Positions 1 to 9,930 of a DNA stretch of 64,000 bases are shown piece after piece. Below the pieces are notes generated by a model. It made no database searches. It saw nothing but the letters and a program-made list of their open reading frames with translations, and was not told the origin of the DNA. Each line of letters opens with the position of its first letter. Position 1 is the first letter of the stretch. This DNA comes from Candidatus Nitrosopumilus sp. (lineage in GTDB: Archaea; Thermoproteota; Nitrososphaeria; Nitrososphaerales; Nitrosopumilaceae), in contig JAOKTA010000001.1 in NCBI GenBank assembly GCA_028335865.1, positions 1-64,000 on the forward strand, in the 5' to 3' direction. Position numbers and translations under genes: made by a program.

Positions 1-1910
1 TATCTAGAAACCCATCTTGCCAACCATAAAGGTGTTGTAACAAAGCACCAATAGACAATTGCATTGAGATACCATCGGTTTAAGAGGAATTTATGAATTG
101 CATAAAAGACAATGTTAGAATTTACGAATTTCACAGGATCGACCCATCTGCCAATATAGAATATGTAACCAAGACCAATACCCGTAGCAAATGCCACTAA
201 GGAAGAACCAAGTGCAACTGGATTAAGTCCTTGTAAGAATCCAGGTAAGATTGATGCTTCTGCTGCAACATGTGCACTGTGAATACCAAAGGAGTGTTCA
301 AGATATTCAGCAAACATATGATGTAGTCCTTCTTCGGCAGATAATCCAATTAGACCAATACCAATTGTAAGTACTGCAAGAATTCCATATGGAATCCACA
401 TGGATAATGGTGCATCATGGATATGATGTCCTTCTTCTTCCATCTTTTGAATATGTTTACTCTTCTTTCCAAAGAAGACCATTCCAATCATTCGAGTAGT
501 GTAGAACGCAGTAATGACTGCAGTAACTACTGCAATTATGTATAATGGTAATGCCCATTCACTTCCAGATTCATATACAGATGCAAAGATTGCATCCTTA
601 CTCCAAAAGCCTGTTGTGATAAATGGAGCTCCCATTAAACCAAGACCTGCGGCCCACATGAATGCATATGTTTTCTTCATCTGTTTTCGTAGACCTCCCA
701 TATCGGTCATAAATCTAGAACCAATAGAGTGTAGCAAGAATCCTGCTGCCATAAACAATGAAGCTTTAAACATTGCGTGAGAAATTAAATGGAAAAATCC
801 TGCAGTATAACCATCAACGTATTGATGAGACAGTCCTGCGACACCCAATGCCATCATCATATAACCAATTTGAGAACCAGTTGAATAAGCAAGAACTTTC
901 TTAATTTCGGGATTAACCATTCCTTGTGTTGCAAGTAATAATGCAGTAATTCCACCAACCCAAGCAATAATTTCAAAGAATTGATCAGCCATAATTCCGG
1001 CTGCACCTAATGCAAATACAATAGGCCCAATTCTTGCAACTAAGAACACACCTGCCTTTACCATAGTTGCTGCATGGATTAATGCGGATACGGCGGTAGG
1101 TCCAGTCATAGCTTCTAACAACCACTCGTTTAGTGGGAATTGTGCAGATTTTCCCATAGCACCTCCAAATAGAAGAAGGAATGCAGGAACCAAAAGTCCT
1201 TGAGCAGACATTGTAGTTGCCCATGCTGTATCTTCCACTAATTCTTTAAATCCAAAAGTACCTGCAAACAAGAATATCAAAAGCATACCAGCAATCATCA
1301 TTACATCTCCGACTTTGGTCATGATGAATGCCTTCATACCAGCATGTGTTGGTGAATAGTAATCTAACATTCCAAGAACGGTACGTCCTTCAACACCAAC
1401 ATGATCTTTCTTTTTATCACGATACCAAAAGCTGATCAGTGCATAAGATGCAAGTCCTACACCTTCCCAACCAAAGAATACTTGAAGTAAGTTATCAGAT
1501 AATACAATTAATTGCATAGAACCGATAAAGAATAGCATCCAGAACCAAAATCTTGTGATATCTTTATCGCCTTTCATGTATCCTGTACTGTAAATCATAA
1601 TCAAGAATGAAATCCAACCAACTACATTTGCCATAATTATTGAAAGTGGATCTGCTAGTACACCGGCTTTAAGACCAAGTGCTTCAATCCACATTATTTG
1701 GCTATGAACTTCATGTCCCTCTAATGCAACAGGAATTAGAGATACTGCAGATAATGCACTCATTAAAGCAAATCCAACTGCAACATATCCAGTTGATTTT
1801 TTAGATAGTTTTCCAATTCCAGGCATAATTAATGCTGCAGCAAATGGGAGTATCCAAATCAACCATGCAGCAGATACTTCAACGGACATTCCTAAAATTT
1901 CAATTGCCAT
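1..1910 (-). CDS. nuoL: NADH-quinone oxidoreductase subunit L (NuoL), 3'-truncated by window edge
   Basis: Open minus-strand frame from ATG (1908-1910): MAIEILGMSVEVSAAWLIWILPF...GWEGVGLASYALISFWY...PTAVSALIHAATMVKAGVFLVAR; absent from the ORF track because it runs off the edge. Confidence 0.93.
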   Translation of the reverse strand, partial: MAIEILGMSVEVSAAWLIWILPFAAALIMPGIGKLSKKSTGYVAVGFALMSALSAVSLIPVALEGHEVHSQIMWIEALGLKAGVLADPLSIIMANVVGWISFLIMIYSTGYMKGDKDITRFWFWMLFFIGSMQLIVLSDNLLQVFFGWEGVGLASYALISFWYRDKKKDHVGVEGRTVLGMLDYYSPTHAGMKAFIMTKVGDVMMIAGMLLIFLFAGTFGFKELVEDTAWATTMSAQGLLVPAFLLLFGGAMGKSAQFPLNEWLLEAMTGPTAVSALIHAATMVKAGVFLVARIGPIVFALGAAGIMADQFFEIIAWVGGITALLLATQGMVNPEIKKVLAYSTGSQIGYMMMALGVAGLSHQYVDGYTAGFFHLISHAMFKASLFMAAGFLLHSIGSRFMTDMGGLRKQMKKTYAFMWAAGLGLMGAPFITTGFWSKDAIFASVYESGSEWALPLYIIAVVTAVITAFYTTRMIGMVFFGKKSKHIQKMEEEGHHIHDAPLSMWIPYGILAVLTIGIGLIGLSAEEGLHHMFAEYLEHSFGIHSAHVAAEASILPGFLQGLNPVALGSSLVAFATGIGLGYIFYIGRWVDPVKFVNSNIVFYAIHKFLLNRWYLNAIVYWCFVTTPLWLARWVSR

Positions 1911-1913
1911 ATT

Positions 1914-3467
1914 CTAAACCCCCATTACTCCGTTCATGTATGGAATAATTGTTTTCAAGAAAATATCAGGATAAATTCCAACTACAATTGAAAATCCGGC
2001 TAATATCATCATAGGGATTGTCATGTACCAACTTCCTTCTTTCACATGTTGGAGGTTTTCAGGAAGTTTTCCAAAGAATACACGTTTTAGCATCCAGAGC
2101 ATGTAGGACATTGTAAGTGCAGTTGCAACTAGGCCTAATCCAAATGCTACTGCTCTAACTGTAGAACCTTCTGAAATTGCAGTTTCTAATGCACCGTAAA
2201 ACATAATCCATTCACCCATAAATCCACTAGTTGGCGGAACACCCATTATTGTTAATGCACCAATAACTGCACATACAGCAGTGATTGGCATCTTACCAGC
2301 TAATCCTCCAAGTTTAGAGAAGCTTCTGGTTCCAACTCTAACAATTATAATTCCAGCCATCATGAAGAGGATACCTTTTCCAATAGCGTGTGTTACATAC
2401 ATCATTTCTGCACCAGCAAGACCAAGTGATGACATTGATCCTATTCCAAATAACAAATATCCCATCTGACTTATACTAGAATAAGCAAGAAAACGTTTCA
2501 AATCATCTTGCATTAATGCCATGGCACCACCGTAAATCATAGTGACAAGACCCCAGATGTGGAACCATATTGCAAGTTCTGAAAATGTTGCAGGTAAGAA
2601 TTCAACAATTAATCTAAAAATACCATAAGCTCCAATTCCAATCATAGCTGGCGATAACAGAGCACTAATTGGAGTAGGTGCTGCGCCGTGAACATATGGA
2701 AGCCAAATGTGATACATGAAAACTGCCAGTTTAACACCAAGGCCTATCGCAATCGCGATAGCAGCATACATCACAATATCTGCGGGAATTTCAGATTCTT
2801 TGATATCTGCAAAGTCAAAGCTACCAAGTGTAAGACCTATCATCAGGAATCCCAATAGTAAAACAACTGCACCGGCATGAGTCCAAAATAAGAACATTAA
2901 ACCGATTTTTCTTCTTGGTCCATCACCCCATAATGCAACTAAAAAGAAACCAGGAATTAGCATGACTTCAAAGAAAATGTAAAATTCAATCAGATTAGTT
3001 GAAAGAACGGTTCCAAGCATTCCCATTGCAAACACAAGATAAAGTGCAAAGTAAAGACCAGATTTTGCATTTACATAATTTGAAAGAGCAGTAGATTCAA
3101 CAATTGAAGTTTGACCATTTTCAGAAACTTTCATTTTTTGTTCTTCTTCAAATTGTTGATGGAATTTATGAAGCATGTATGGTTTTGAATAAATTGCCAA
3201 AATTGTAGATAGGACATAAATCATTATTGCAAACGGAGATGCAAGACCATCTAGCATGAAACCAAATTCTCCAAATTGTTCTGTCCATGGATAATGTTCC
3301 TCTACGGTTCCAGAAAGTGCTGCATTAATTATAAGAATTGTCGTGTAAAGTAAGATTCCAAATGTGAACCACATTGCCGGAGCAGGACCTAATTTTCTTC
3401 CAATAATGTAAGCTACTGGTGACAGTAGTAAGGGCAGGAAAACTGCCTGTAGCAATGCATACTCCAT
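1914..3467 (-). CDS. nuoM: NADH-quinone oxidoreductase subunit M
   Basis: 517 aa polytopic protein; FEVMLIPGFFLVALWG, HIWLPYVHGAAPTPISALLS, Nuo gene order. Confidence 0.93.
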   Translation of the reverse strand: MEYALLQAVFLPLLLSPVAYIIGRKLGPAPAMWFTFGILLYTTILIINAALSGTVEEHYPWTEQFGEFGFMLDGLASPFAIMIYVLSTILAIYSKPYMLHKFHQQFEEEQKMKVSENGQTSIVESTALSNYVNAKSGLYFALYLVFAMGMLGTVLSTNLIEFYIFFEVMLIPGFFLVALWGDGPRRKIGLMFLFWTHAGAVVLLLGFLMIGLTLGSFDFADIKESEIPADIVMYAAIAIAIGLGVKLAVFMYHIWLPYVHGAAPTPISALLSPAMIGIGAYGIFRLIVEFLPATFSELAIWFHIWGLVTMIYGGAMALMQDDLKRFLAYSSISQMGYLLFGIGSMSSLGLAGAEMMYVTHAIGKGILFMMAGIIIVRVGTRSFSKLGGLAGKMPITAVCAVIGALTIMGVPPTSGFMGEWIMFYGALETAISEGSTVRAVAFGLGLVATALTMSYMLWMLKRVFFGKLPENLQHVKEGSWYMTIPMMILAGFSIVVGIYPDIFLKTIIPYMNGVMGV

Positions 3468-3781
3468 TATCCTTTCAAGCTCCTAAAGTCAGCTATATCC
3501 ACATTTTGATACATACGGTATGCCACAATGATTAAAGACAATCCTACGGCTACTTCTGCAGCTGCAATTGCTATTGAGAATAATGCCATAGTTTGACCAC
3601 CAGCATGAGGTAAAAATCTACCAAATGCAACAAGATTAAGATTTGCCGCATTGATAATAATCTCAACTGCAAATAACATTCGAATAAAGTTACGTTTTAC
3701 TGCAAGTCCGTAAATTCCTATTGCCAACATGGCAACAGAAACTAATGTAAAATCAATTAGTTCGTTGGTCATCTTCCACAT
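3467..3781 (-). CDS. nuoK: NADH-quinone oxidoreductase subunit K
   Basis: 104 aa, NuoK-like GLAVKRNFIRMLFAVEIIINAANLNLVAF, in nuo cluster. Confidence 0.93.
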   Translation of the reverse strand: MWKMTNELIDFTLVSVAMLAIGIYGLAVKRNFIRMLFAVEIIINAANLNLVAFGRFLPHAGGQTMALFSIAIAAAEVAVGLSLIIVAYRMYQNVDIADFRSLKG

Positions 3782-4265
3782 CCTCCCTTCTAGCTAGAAC
3801 TAGCGCACCGGTTACAGAACCGGCTAAAACCAAACCCATCAAAATTAATGCAGGCCAATAATAAGTTACAAAGTTTTTACCAATATCTCTAAAATCAACT
3901 GCTAGTTCGTCAGTAGTTATCGTTTTAATTCCAGAATCCAAAAATACTGCACCTAAAGATACCATGATAATTAACATTAAACCAATTCCTGCAAATTTTC
4001 GTCTTCTATCTTCAATCATTTTAAAAATAAGTTCTCTCTTTACAAGCATGACAGTAAATAGAATCAAGACAGCAATTGAACCAACGTAAACTGCTAATTG
4101 AAACAATGCAACAAATGGCGCATCAAGTAAAAAGAAAAATCCAGCAATACCGCCGAGCGTTCCCATTAATGCAATAGAACCATAAATCAATGATCTCATT
4201 TCAAGTGCGGCAATTGCAGAGCCAATTGTAATTACAGTTAGTGCAAGGAATGCAGCATCAGCCAT
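3753..4265 (-). CDS. nuoJ: NADH-quinone oxidoreductase subunit J
   Basis: 170 aa membrane protein, FVALFQLAVYVGSIAVLILFTVML, in nuo cluster. Confidence 0.9.
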   Translation of the reverse strand: MADAAFLALTVITIGSAIAALEMRSLIYGSIALMGTLGGIAGFFFLLDAPFVALFQLAVYVGSIAVLILFTVMLVKRELIFKMIEDRRRKFAGIGLMLIIMVSLGAVFLDSGIKTITTDELAVDFRDIGKNFVTYYWPALILMGLVLAGSVTGALVLARREDVEDDQRTN

Positions 4266-4758
4266 GAGTTGCTCCCCATTTAGTAATTATAATTTCACTG
4301 TCCTGTGCAACATAGGGTTTAACCTGAAGTTGTGCAGGGGTATAGATCAAACCTTCTTTGGTAAAAGAAGAGAGTTCGTAATCATTAGTCATGTAAAGGG
4401 CATAAAACGGACATGCATCAACGCATAAACCACAAAAGACACATTTTCCATAATCAATTTGAGGCATGATGGATTTTTTGTTTTGTTTTTGTTGATCTGG
4501 GACTTTTACCATAGCAATTGCTTCAGCAACACCTTCACATGCAATAGAACATAATTGACATCCAGTACAATGATCATGGAATAACATGTGACGTCCCTTT
4601 AATCCAGCAATTCCAACACCTGTAGATGGATCAAATTGATAACCATCACCGACAAACTTTAGTTTCTCTTCAGGATAACGAAGAGTAAATCTTTTTGTGG
4701 CAATGTGTTTAATTCCAGAATTTAGTGCACGTATGATTCCTGTAGCAGTATTTGTCAT
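4258..4758 (-). CDS. nuoI: NADH-quinone oxidoreductase subunit I (2x[4Fe-4S])
   Basis: CTGCQLCSIAC and CVFCGLCVDACP motifs, in nuo cluster. Confidence 0.93.
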   Translation of the reverse strand: MTNTATGIIRALNSGIKHIATKRFTLRYPEEKLKFVGDGYQFDPSTGVGIAGLKGRHMLFHDHCTGCQLCSIACEGVAEAIAMVKVPDQQKQNKKSIMPQIDYGKCVFCGLCVDACPFYALYMTNDYELSSFTKEGLIYTPAQLQVKPYVAQDSEIIITKWGATHG

Positions 4759-6068
4759 TGTAAACCTCCTGGTCCTAGCACTCCAGCGTAAACCAAGGCT
4801 AGTGCAATAAAGATGTTAACGAATGCAAGTCCGATCAACTTGTGCCAACCAAGATTTAGCAGCATATCAACTCTAATTCTTGGAAATACGCCTCTTGGGA
4901 GTAGTATGAAAAAGATGACACCGACTGTCTTTAGAACAAACATTAGAACTCCATTAATCATTTCTGGAGTAATTAATTCAGTAAGTAATGGTTCCAATCC
5001 ACCTATCTTTGCAGTTACAGGACCAAGCTCAAGTCCATTAGTTACAATTTCCATAGGGAATTGCGGTACAATCTGAGGGCCATTCCAACCACCAAGGAAT
5101 AATACAACAAACAATGCTGCAAATGCGTAAAGTTTGAGATATGTTCCTAATTGAACAAGTCCATACATCATTCCAGATAATTCAGTTAACCATCCAGCAA
5201 CAATTTCACTTTCTGCTTCGGGTAAATCAAATGGAATTCGTTCTAATTCTGCAAGCATTGTGATAAAAAATACAATAGCGCCGACGGGTAAAAAGAGAAT
5301 CCATGGGAAACTAGATTGACTTGCAGCAATTTCAGATAAATTAAGAGTACCAGTTACCATGACAACTCCTAACAAAGATAAGATCAGTGGAATTTCAAAT
5401 GAAACCATTTGGAATAATGCTCGAATTCCTCCAATGAATGGGAATTTACTATTTGCAGACCATGCAGAAAGAATGGTTACAATTGGGAAAAATCCTATGA
5501 CTGCAAAGACAGCAAGTAATCCCATATCTACATCTGCAACAACCCAACCTGGCGCAACAGGAATTAATGCAACAAATGCTGCAGCTGATGCTACAAACAG
5601 AACAGGCGCTGCCCAGAAAATAGGCTTATCAGCTTTTGCAGGAATAATAATTTCCTTAGAAATTAATTTTAAGCCATCACCCATTAATTGTAAAATTCCT
5701 TCGAATTTTCCACAGTAAAATGGACCAACTCTTAATTGTAATTTTGCAAGCATTTTTCTTTCAACAAAAATTGTTCCAGCTGCTAATAGTGCTGCAAAAC
5801 CAAATCCAGGAAATGCCATTATCTTAAACATGTCAGTCATCATGAATGACTGAACAATTGGAAGTGTACGTGTTGGATCCGCTAGGTAAGTAAATGCAAG
5901 AAACGGTGTAAGTAATTCTCCATCAATTACAGGCATTGGGATAAAAAACAAAACCATCATGATTATCGGGAACCCAATTAATGAGAATATAAGAACGAAC
6001 CAAACAACATCACTGATTAGAGATTGGATAAATTTACTAAACTTGAAGTCAGGTGCAATAACAGACAT
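4755..6068 (-). CDS. nuoH: NADH-quinone oxidoreductase subunit H
   Basis: ERKMLAKLQLRVGPFYCGKFEGILQLMGDGLKLISKE; ERIPFDLPEAESEIVAGW. Confidence 0.95.
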   Translation of the reverse strand: MSVIAPDFKFSKFIQSLISDVVWFVLIFSLIGFPIIMMVLFFIPMPVIDGELLTPFLAFTYLADPTRTLPIVQSFMMTDMFKIMAFPGFGFAALLAAGTIFVERKMLAKLQLRVGPFYCGKFEGILQLMGDGLKLISKEIIIPAKADKPIFWAAPVLFVASAAAFVALIPVAPGWVVADVDMGLLAVFAVIGFFPIVTILSAWSANSKFPFIGGIRALFQMVSFEIPLILSLLGVVMVTGTLNLSEIAASQSSFPWILFLPVGAIVFFITMLAELERIPFDLPEAESEIVAGWLTELSGMMYGLVQLGTYLKLYAFAALFVVLFLGGWNGPQIVPQFPMEIVTNGLELGPVTAKIGGLEPLLTELITPEMINGVLMFVLKTVGVIFFILLPRGVFPRIRVDMLLNLGWHKLIGLAFVNIFIALALVYAGVLGPGGLQ

Positions 6069-7208
6069 TTATCGGTCTGCCTCCACTGGCCAATAATTAA
6101 GGCTCCAATAAACAGATGGCATGTTGCCAAGTTTTTCACCCTTTAGAAGATACGGTAATGCAATTAAATTTCTAAAAGAACCAACACTTAGTTTTAATCG
6201 GTATGGCTCAACTTTACCATCAGAAACAATATGACATCCAAGTGAACCTCTACCAGATTCTACACGTTTGTATACAGAATTAAGTCCTTTTCCTTTTGGA
6301 TTTGGTTTTAGTTTAACTCTAACAGAACCAGACTTTGGCATCTTTTCTAATGCTTGTTTAATTATATTACAACTTTCCAACATGTCAAGCCACGGAATTT
6401 TAGATCTTGCATATGAATCACCTTCTTTCATTACGTTACTATGAACGTCTAATTCTTCATAAACGTCATATGGCTCTTTTTTTCTAAGATCATAATCAAC
6501 TCCACTTGCACGAAGCACAGAACCAGTTACTCCAAGTCTAATTGCATCTTCACGAGAAAGTACACCAGTATCTTGTGTTCTTGAAATTAAGATTGGATTA
6601 TCATAAAATACTGCAGCGTATTCTCGTATACGTTTTTCAAAATAATTTACTTGACGCAAACATACTTCTTCAAAGTTTGGAGGTAAATCATTTCTAACTC
6701 CACCTGGAACAAAATGTGCATGTGTAACTCTTGCACCACTAATTTTTTCCATAAGATCGATTAAAAGTTCACGATCACCTGCGGGCCACATAAACATTGT
6801 AGAGTGACCTAAGAAAATACCATAGATGGCAAGCCAATACATGGTATAGATACAACGATTTAATTCAGAACAAATTACTCGAACATATTTTGCACGTTCT
6901 GTAACTTCAATTCCAAGTAAGTCTTCTACTCCCAAGACATATGGATAAAGTACATTACAGGAATCATGAATTACAGGTCTTTCTAAATGAGGAATGTTTG
7001 TAATGTAATTTCTGTATTCAGCCATTTTTTCTTCCCCACGATGTACATAGCCTGGGTCAGGATCACATGCAACAATATAGTCACCGTCAATTTGTACAAT
7101 TATTCTCATATGTCCAGAACCAGGATGTTGTGGTCCAACATTAAGAGTCATAATTTTCTCATCGGCTTTTTGGAGTGCTAATCCAGGAGGTAAAAATTCG
7201 TTAGTCAT
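6069..7208 (-). CDS. nuoD: NADH-quinone oxidoreductase subunit D
   Basis: NVGPQHPGSGHMRIIVQIDGD...DPGYVHRGEEKMAEYR; GSLGCHIVSDG. Confidence 0.96.
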   Translation of the reverse strand: MTNEFLPPGLALQKADEKIMTLNVGPQHPGSGHMRIIVQIDGDYIVACDPDPGYVHRGEEKMAEYRNYITNIPHLERPVIHDSCNVLYPYVLGVEDLLGIEVTERAKYVRVICSELNRCIYTMYWLAIYGIFLGHSTMFMWPAGDRELLIDLMEKISGARVTHAHFVPGGVRNDLPPNFEEVCLRQVNYFEKRIREYAAVFYDNPILISRTQDTGVLSREDAIRLGVTGSVLRASGVDYDLRKKEPYDVYEELDVHSNVMKEGDSYARSKIPWLDMLESCNIIKQALEKMPKSGSVRVKLKPNPKGKGLNSVYKRVESGRGSLGCHIVSDGKVEPYRLKLSVGSFRNLIALPYLLKGEKLGNMPSVYWSLNYWPVEADR

Positions 7209-7210
7209 TT

Positions 7211-7885
7211 CTATCGTCCCTTTATTGCAAAGTCCTTTCTAAGAGGAGGTAAATCTGCCCAGTCTTCAGGTAAAAGCAATCGTCTATTATCAGGATGACC
7301 AGTAAAGTAAACTCCAAACATTTCAAAAACCTCTCTTTCATGAAATTCTACACTGTAGAATATATCTCTAAGAGTAGGTAATCTGGTTGCATCTTTTCCA
7401 GGTATTGGATTTTCTTCCCTTTCAGCTCTAGTTGCTAAAACAATAAGTTGACTTGCTAGTGATGGGTCAGAATAAGATCCAATATGATAAACAACTTCAA
7501 TTTCTTTATCTTGGGGATAATCTACACCTGAAACGGACTCTACATGATCATAATTTAGTTCATCACGAATGAATCTAGCGACATCATGAACATTTTCTTT
7601 ATCAACATTAATTCCAACACGATTTTCTTTAACAAACGAAACCACGATTTTATCACCAAATTTTTCAACAATTTTATCAGAAATATTTTTTTCAAATTCA
7701 GGTAATTCTACAGGTTTTGCTGCAGGTTTTGCTGCAGGTTTTGCTGCAGGTTTTGCTGCAGGTTTTGCTGCAGGTTTTGCTGCAGGTTTTGCTGCAGGTT
7801 TTGCTGCAGGTTTTTCTTCAGCTGGTTTTTCTTCAGCTGGTTTTTCTTCAATAGTAATTTGTTCAGTATTGGTACTACTCATCAT
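7211..7885 (-). CDS. nuoC: NADH-quinone oxidoreductase subunit C with low-complexity N-terminal extension
   Basis: C-terminal RDIFYSVEFHEREVFEMFGVYFTGHPDNRRLLLPEDW; N-terminal (EEKPA)n(AKPA)n repeat. Confidence 0.94.
   Translation of the reverse strand: MMSSTNTEQITIEEKPAEEKPAEEKPAAKPAAKPAAKPAAKPAAKPAAKPAAKPAAKPVELPEFEKNISDKIVEKFGDKIVVSFVKENRVGINVDKENVHDVARFIRDELNYDHVESVSGVDYPQDKEIEVVYHIGSYSDPSLASQLIVLATRAEREENPIPGKDATRLPTLRDIFYSVEFHEREVFEMFGVYFTGHPDNRRLLLPEDWADLPPLRKDFAIKGR
7711..7850 (-). repeat. 12-nt (AKPA) and 15-nt (EEKPA) in-frame tandem repeats in nuoC
   Basis: Repeated gctgcaggtttt units on + strand followed by cttcagctggttttt units. Confidence 0.95.
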
Positions 7886-8406
7886 ACAAACTTCCTAGCT
7901 TTCATTCTCTTAATTTTTTCTTGTAACAAAATACATCCTTGTATGAGAGTTTCAGGTCTAGGTGGACAACCTGGAACATACACATCAACTGGAAGAATAC
8001 CGTCAATTCCTGGAAGTACATTGTATGAATCAAAATACAAACCACCAGTAATGGCACAAGCACCCATAGCAATTACATACTTTGGTTCCGGCATTTGATC
8101 ATAAACTAATCTAAGACGAGGAGCCATTTTTCGCGTGATAGTTCCCTGAACAACAATTAGATCACATTGTCTAAGTGATCCAAATGCTTCAATGATACCA
8201 AATCTTTCGACATCATATCTAGGACTTGATGCTGCACCAAACTCAACACTACAGCAAGCTGTTTCAATATGTACAGGCCAGAGGGACCAAATTCTACCCC
8301 AATTGATAGCATAACCTAATGGTGTATCAATGGCTTTTTCTAAAATATCCCCCAGTTTTCCAATGAAGACATTTGCATTTTCTGGTGTCATTAAATCTTT
8401 AAGCAA
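7882..8406 (-). CDS. nuoB: NADH-quinone oxidoreductase subunit B
   Basis: ETACCSVEFGA...VPGCPPRPETLIQG. Confidence 0.96.
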   Translation of the reverse strand: MLKDLMTPENANVFIGKLGDILEKAIDTPLGYAINWGRIWSLWPVHIETACCSVEFGAASSPRYDVERFGIIEAFGSLRQCDLIVVQGTITRKMAPRLRLVYDQMPEPKYVIAMGACAITGGLYFDSYNVLPGIDGILPVDVYVPGCPPRPETLIQGCILLQEKIKRMKARKFV

Positions 8407-8446
8407 TTCTATTCACAATCCTCATCAATATTATTTCTATAAATAA

Positions 8447-8833
8447 CTACCATATTCTTCTTCTCCCTGATTGATAAAGTGCAAATGCCATTGCACCAAA
8501 CATTATTGCGAAAAATGCCAGCATAGGCAAAGTTGCACTCTTTGGAAGTTCTAAAAGAGTACTACCCCAAGCATACATGAAAATTGCCATTACGTCAAAA
8601 ACAACAAACATCAAAATGTACGGATAATACTGCATCATGAAATGTGTTCTTCCCTCACCACTAGGGACTTGACCACATTCCATTGGCAAAAATTTTACAG
8701 GATTACTTTTTTTACGAGGTGAAATCATACGTGAGAGTATAAGTGCAGGTGCCATTGCCACAATCGCAAAGCCAAACATCAATACTACGGTGCTATAATT
8801 GCCCGCTATTTCTCCGACCAATTTAATTTCCAT
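8447..8833 (-). CDS. nuoA: NADH-quinone oxidoreductase subunit A
   Basis: MECGQVPSGEGRTHFMMQYYPYILMFVVFDVMAIFMYAW. Confidence 0.94.
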   Translation of the reverse strand: MEIKLVGEIAGNYSTVVLMFGFAIVAMAPALILSRMISPRKKSNPVKFLPMECGQVPSGEGRTHFMMQYYPYILMFVVFDVMAIFMYAWGSTLLELPKSATLPMLAFFAIMFGAMAFALYQSGRRRIW

Positions 8834-8935
8834 CTCTAATTTTTGTATAATAACGTATGCTTCATTTTTCCGATCAACTTTTTATCAACATAGTTTTTGT
8901 AAACTAATTAATAGGATAATTGTGAAATCCCGATT

Positions 8936-9400
8936 ATGGCATTAAATGTAGGCGATGTTGCTCCAAATTTTGAACTTCCAGATACAGAATTAAAATTAAG
9001 GACTTTAGATGAATTTAAGGGTAAAAAAATTGTATTATCATTCATAGTTGCAGCAAGTTCACCAGTATGTGAGGTGGAATTATGTACTTTCAGAGATTCA
9101 TGGCAAGAAATATCAGATATGGGTGCACAAATAATTTCAATTAGTAATGATGGACCATTTGCAAATAAAGCATTTTCAGAAAAAAATAACTTCAATTTCC
9201 CATTATTAGGAGACTATACCAGTAAAACAATCAAAGAATACGATATTTTGCTTAAAGATTTACTACACATCAAAGATTACAATGCTGCAAAACGTTCAGT
9301 ATTCATAATTATGGAAGATGGTAAAATTGGTTACAAATGGGTTTCAGAAGATCCACTAAAAGAACCAAATTATGAAGAAATTAAAAACTTTTTAAAATAA
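8936..9400 (+). CDS. Peroxiredoxin (AhpC/TSA family)
   Basis: MALNVGDVAPNFELPD...SSPVCEVELCTFRDSW...ISNDGPFANKAFSEKN. Confidence 0.88.
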   Translation: MALNVGDVAPNFELPDTELKLRTLDEFKGKKIVLSFIVAASSPVCEVELCTFRDSWQEISDMGAQIISISNDGPFANKAFSEKNNFNFPLLGDYTSKTIKEYDILLKDLLHIKDYNAAKRSVFIIMEDGKIGYKWVSEDPLKEPNYEEIKNFLK

Positions 9401-9410
9401 ATAATTTTTT

Positions 9411-9926
9411 TTATTCTATATTGGCAATTAAATCGCCTTTAGCAACAGTTCCGGTTTCTTTAACTTTAATAGAATTTACAACTCCATCTTTGTGTGCCTT
9501 AATCTGAACTTGCATTTTCATAGATTCTAAAGTACAAACAATATCACCTTTCTGTACAGAATCTCCATCTGCAACTGAAATTGAAACTACCTTTCCAGGA
9601 ATTTGGCTTTTTAATCCTACTTTTATTGAACCAGAACCGCCACCGCCAGAATTTTTGTAAACAATTTTGTCAAAATGAGTATGCAAATTAATTGTCATTG
9701 GAGCATTGTCAATTACAATATTCATTTCGTTTGTAGATTGATCAAGATATTTGGCCCTATGATATGTTTGATTTAAAATAAATTCAATTTTGTTTGAACT
9801 CATACTAATAATTTTTAGCTCGTGTTCATCGTCATTAATTTTAATTATAAAATTATTATTTCCAAAGTTTTTTACTATATGTCCATCAAATGATTTTTCA
9901 ATGTCTTGTATTTTGTAATTTGTCAT
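9411..9926 (-). CDS. Biotin carboxyl carrier protein of acetyl/propionyl-CoA carboxylase
   Basis: Biotinyl site CTLESMKMQVQI; track ORF begins at 9983 but the internal ATG at 9926 (MTNYKIQDIEK) follows the upstream stop and is the likelier start. Confidence 0.92.
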   Translation of the reverse strand: MTNYKIQDIEKSFDGHIVKNFGNNNFIIKINDDEHELKIISMSSNKIEFILNQTYHRAKYLDQSTNEMNIVIDNAPMTINLHTHFDKIVYKNSGGGGSGSIKVGLKSQIPGKVVSISVADGDSVQKGDIVCTLESMKMQVQIKAHKDGVVNSIKVKETGTVAKGDLIANIE

Positions 9927-9930
9927 ATCA

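Noticed and set aside
985-1224. 79-aa minus-strand ORF
   Set aside because: Out-of-frame within nuoL on the same strand; the nuoL frame is continuous and conserved.
7711-7850. Possible CRISPR-like array
   Set aside because: Units are 12-15 nt, contiguous, in frame with nuoC and without spacers.
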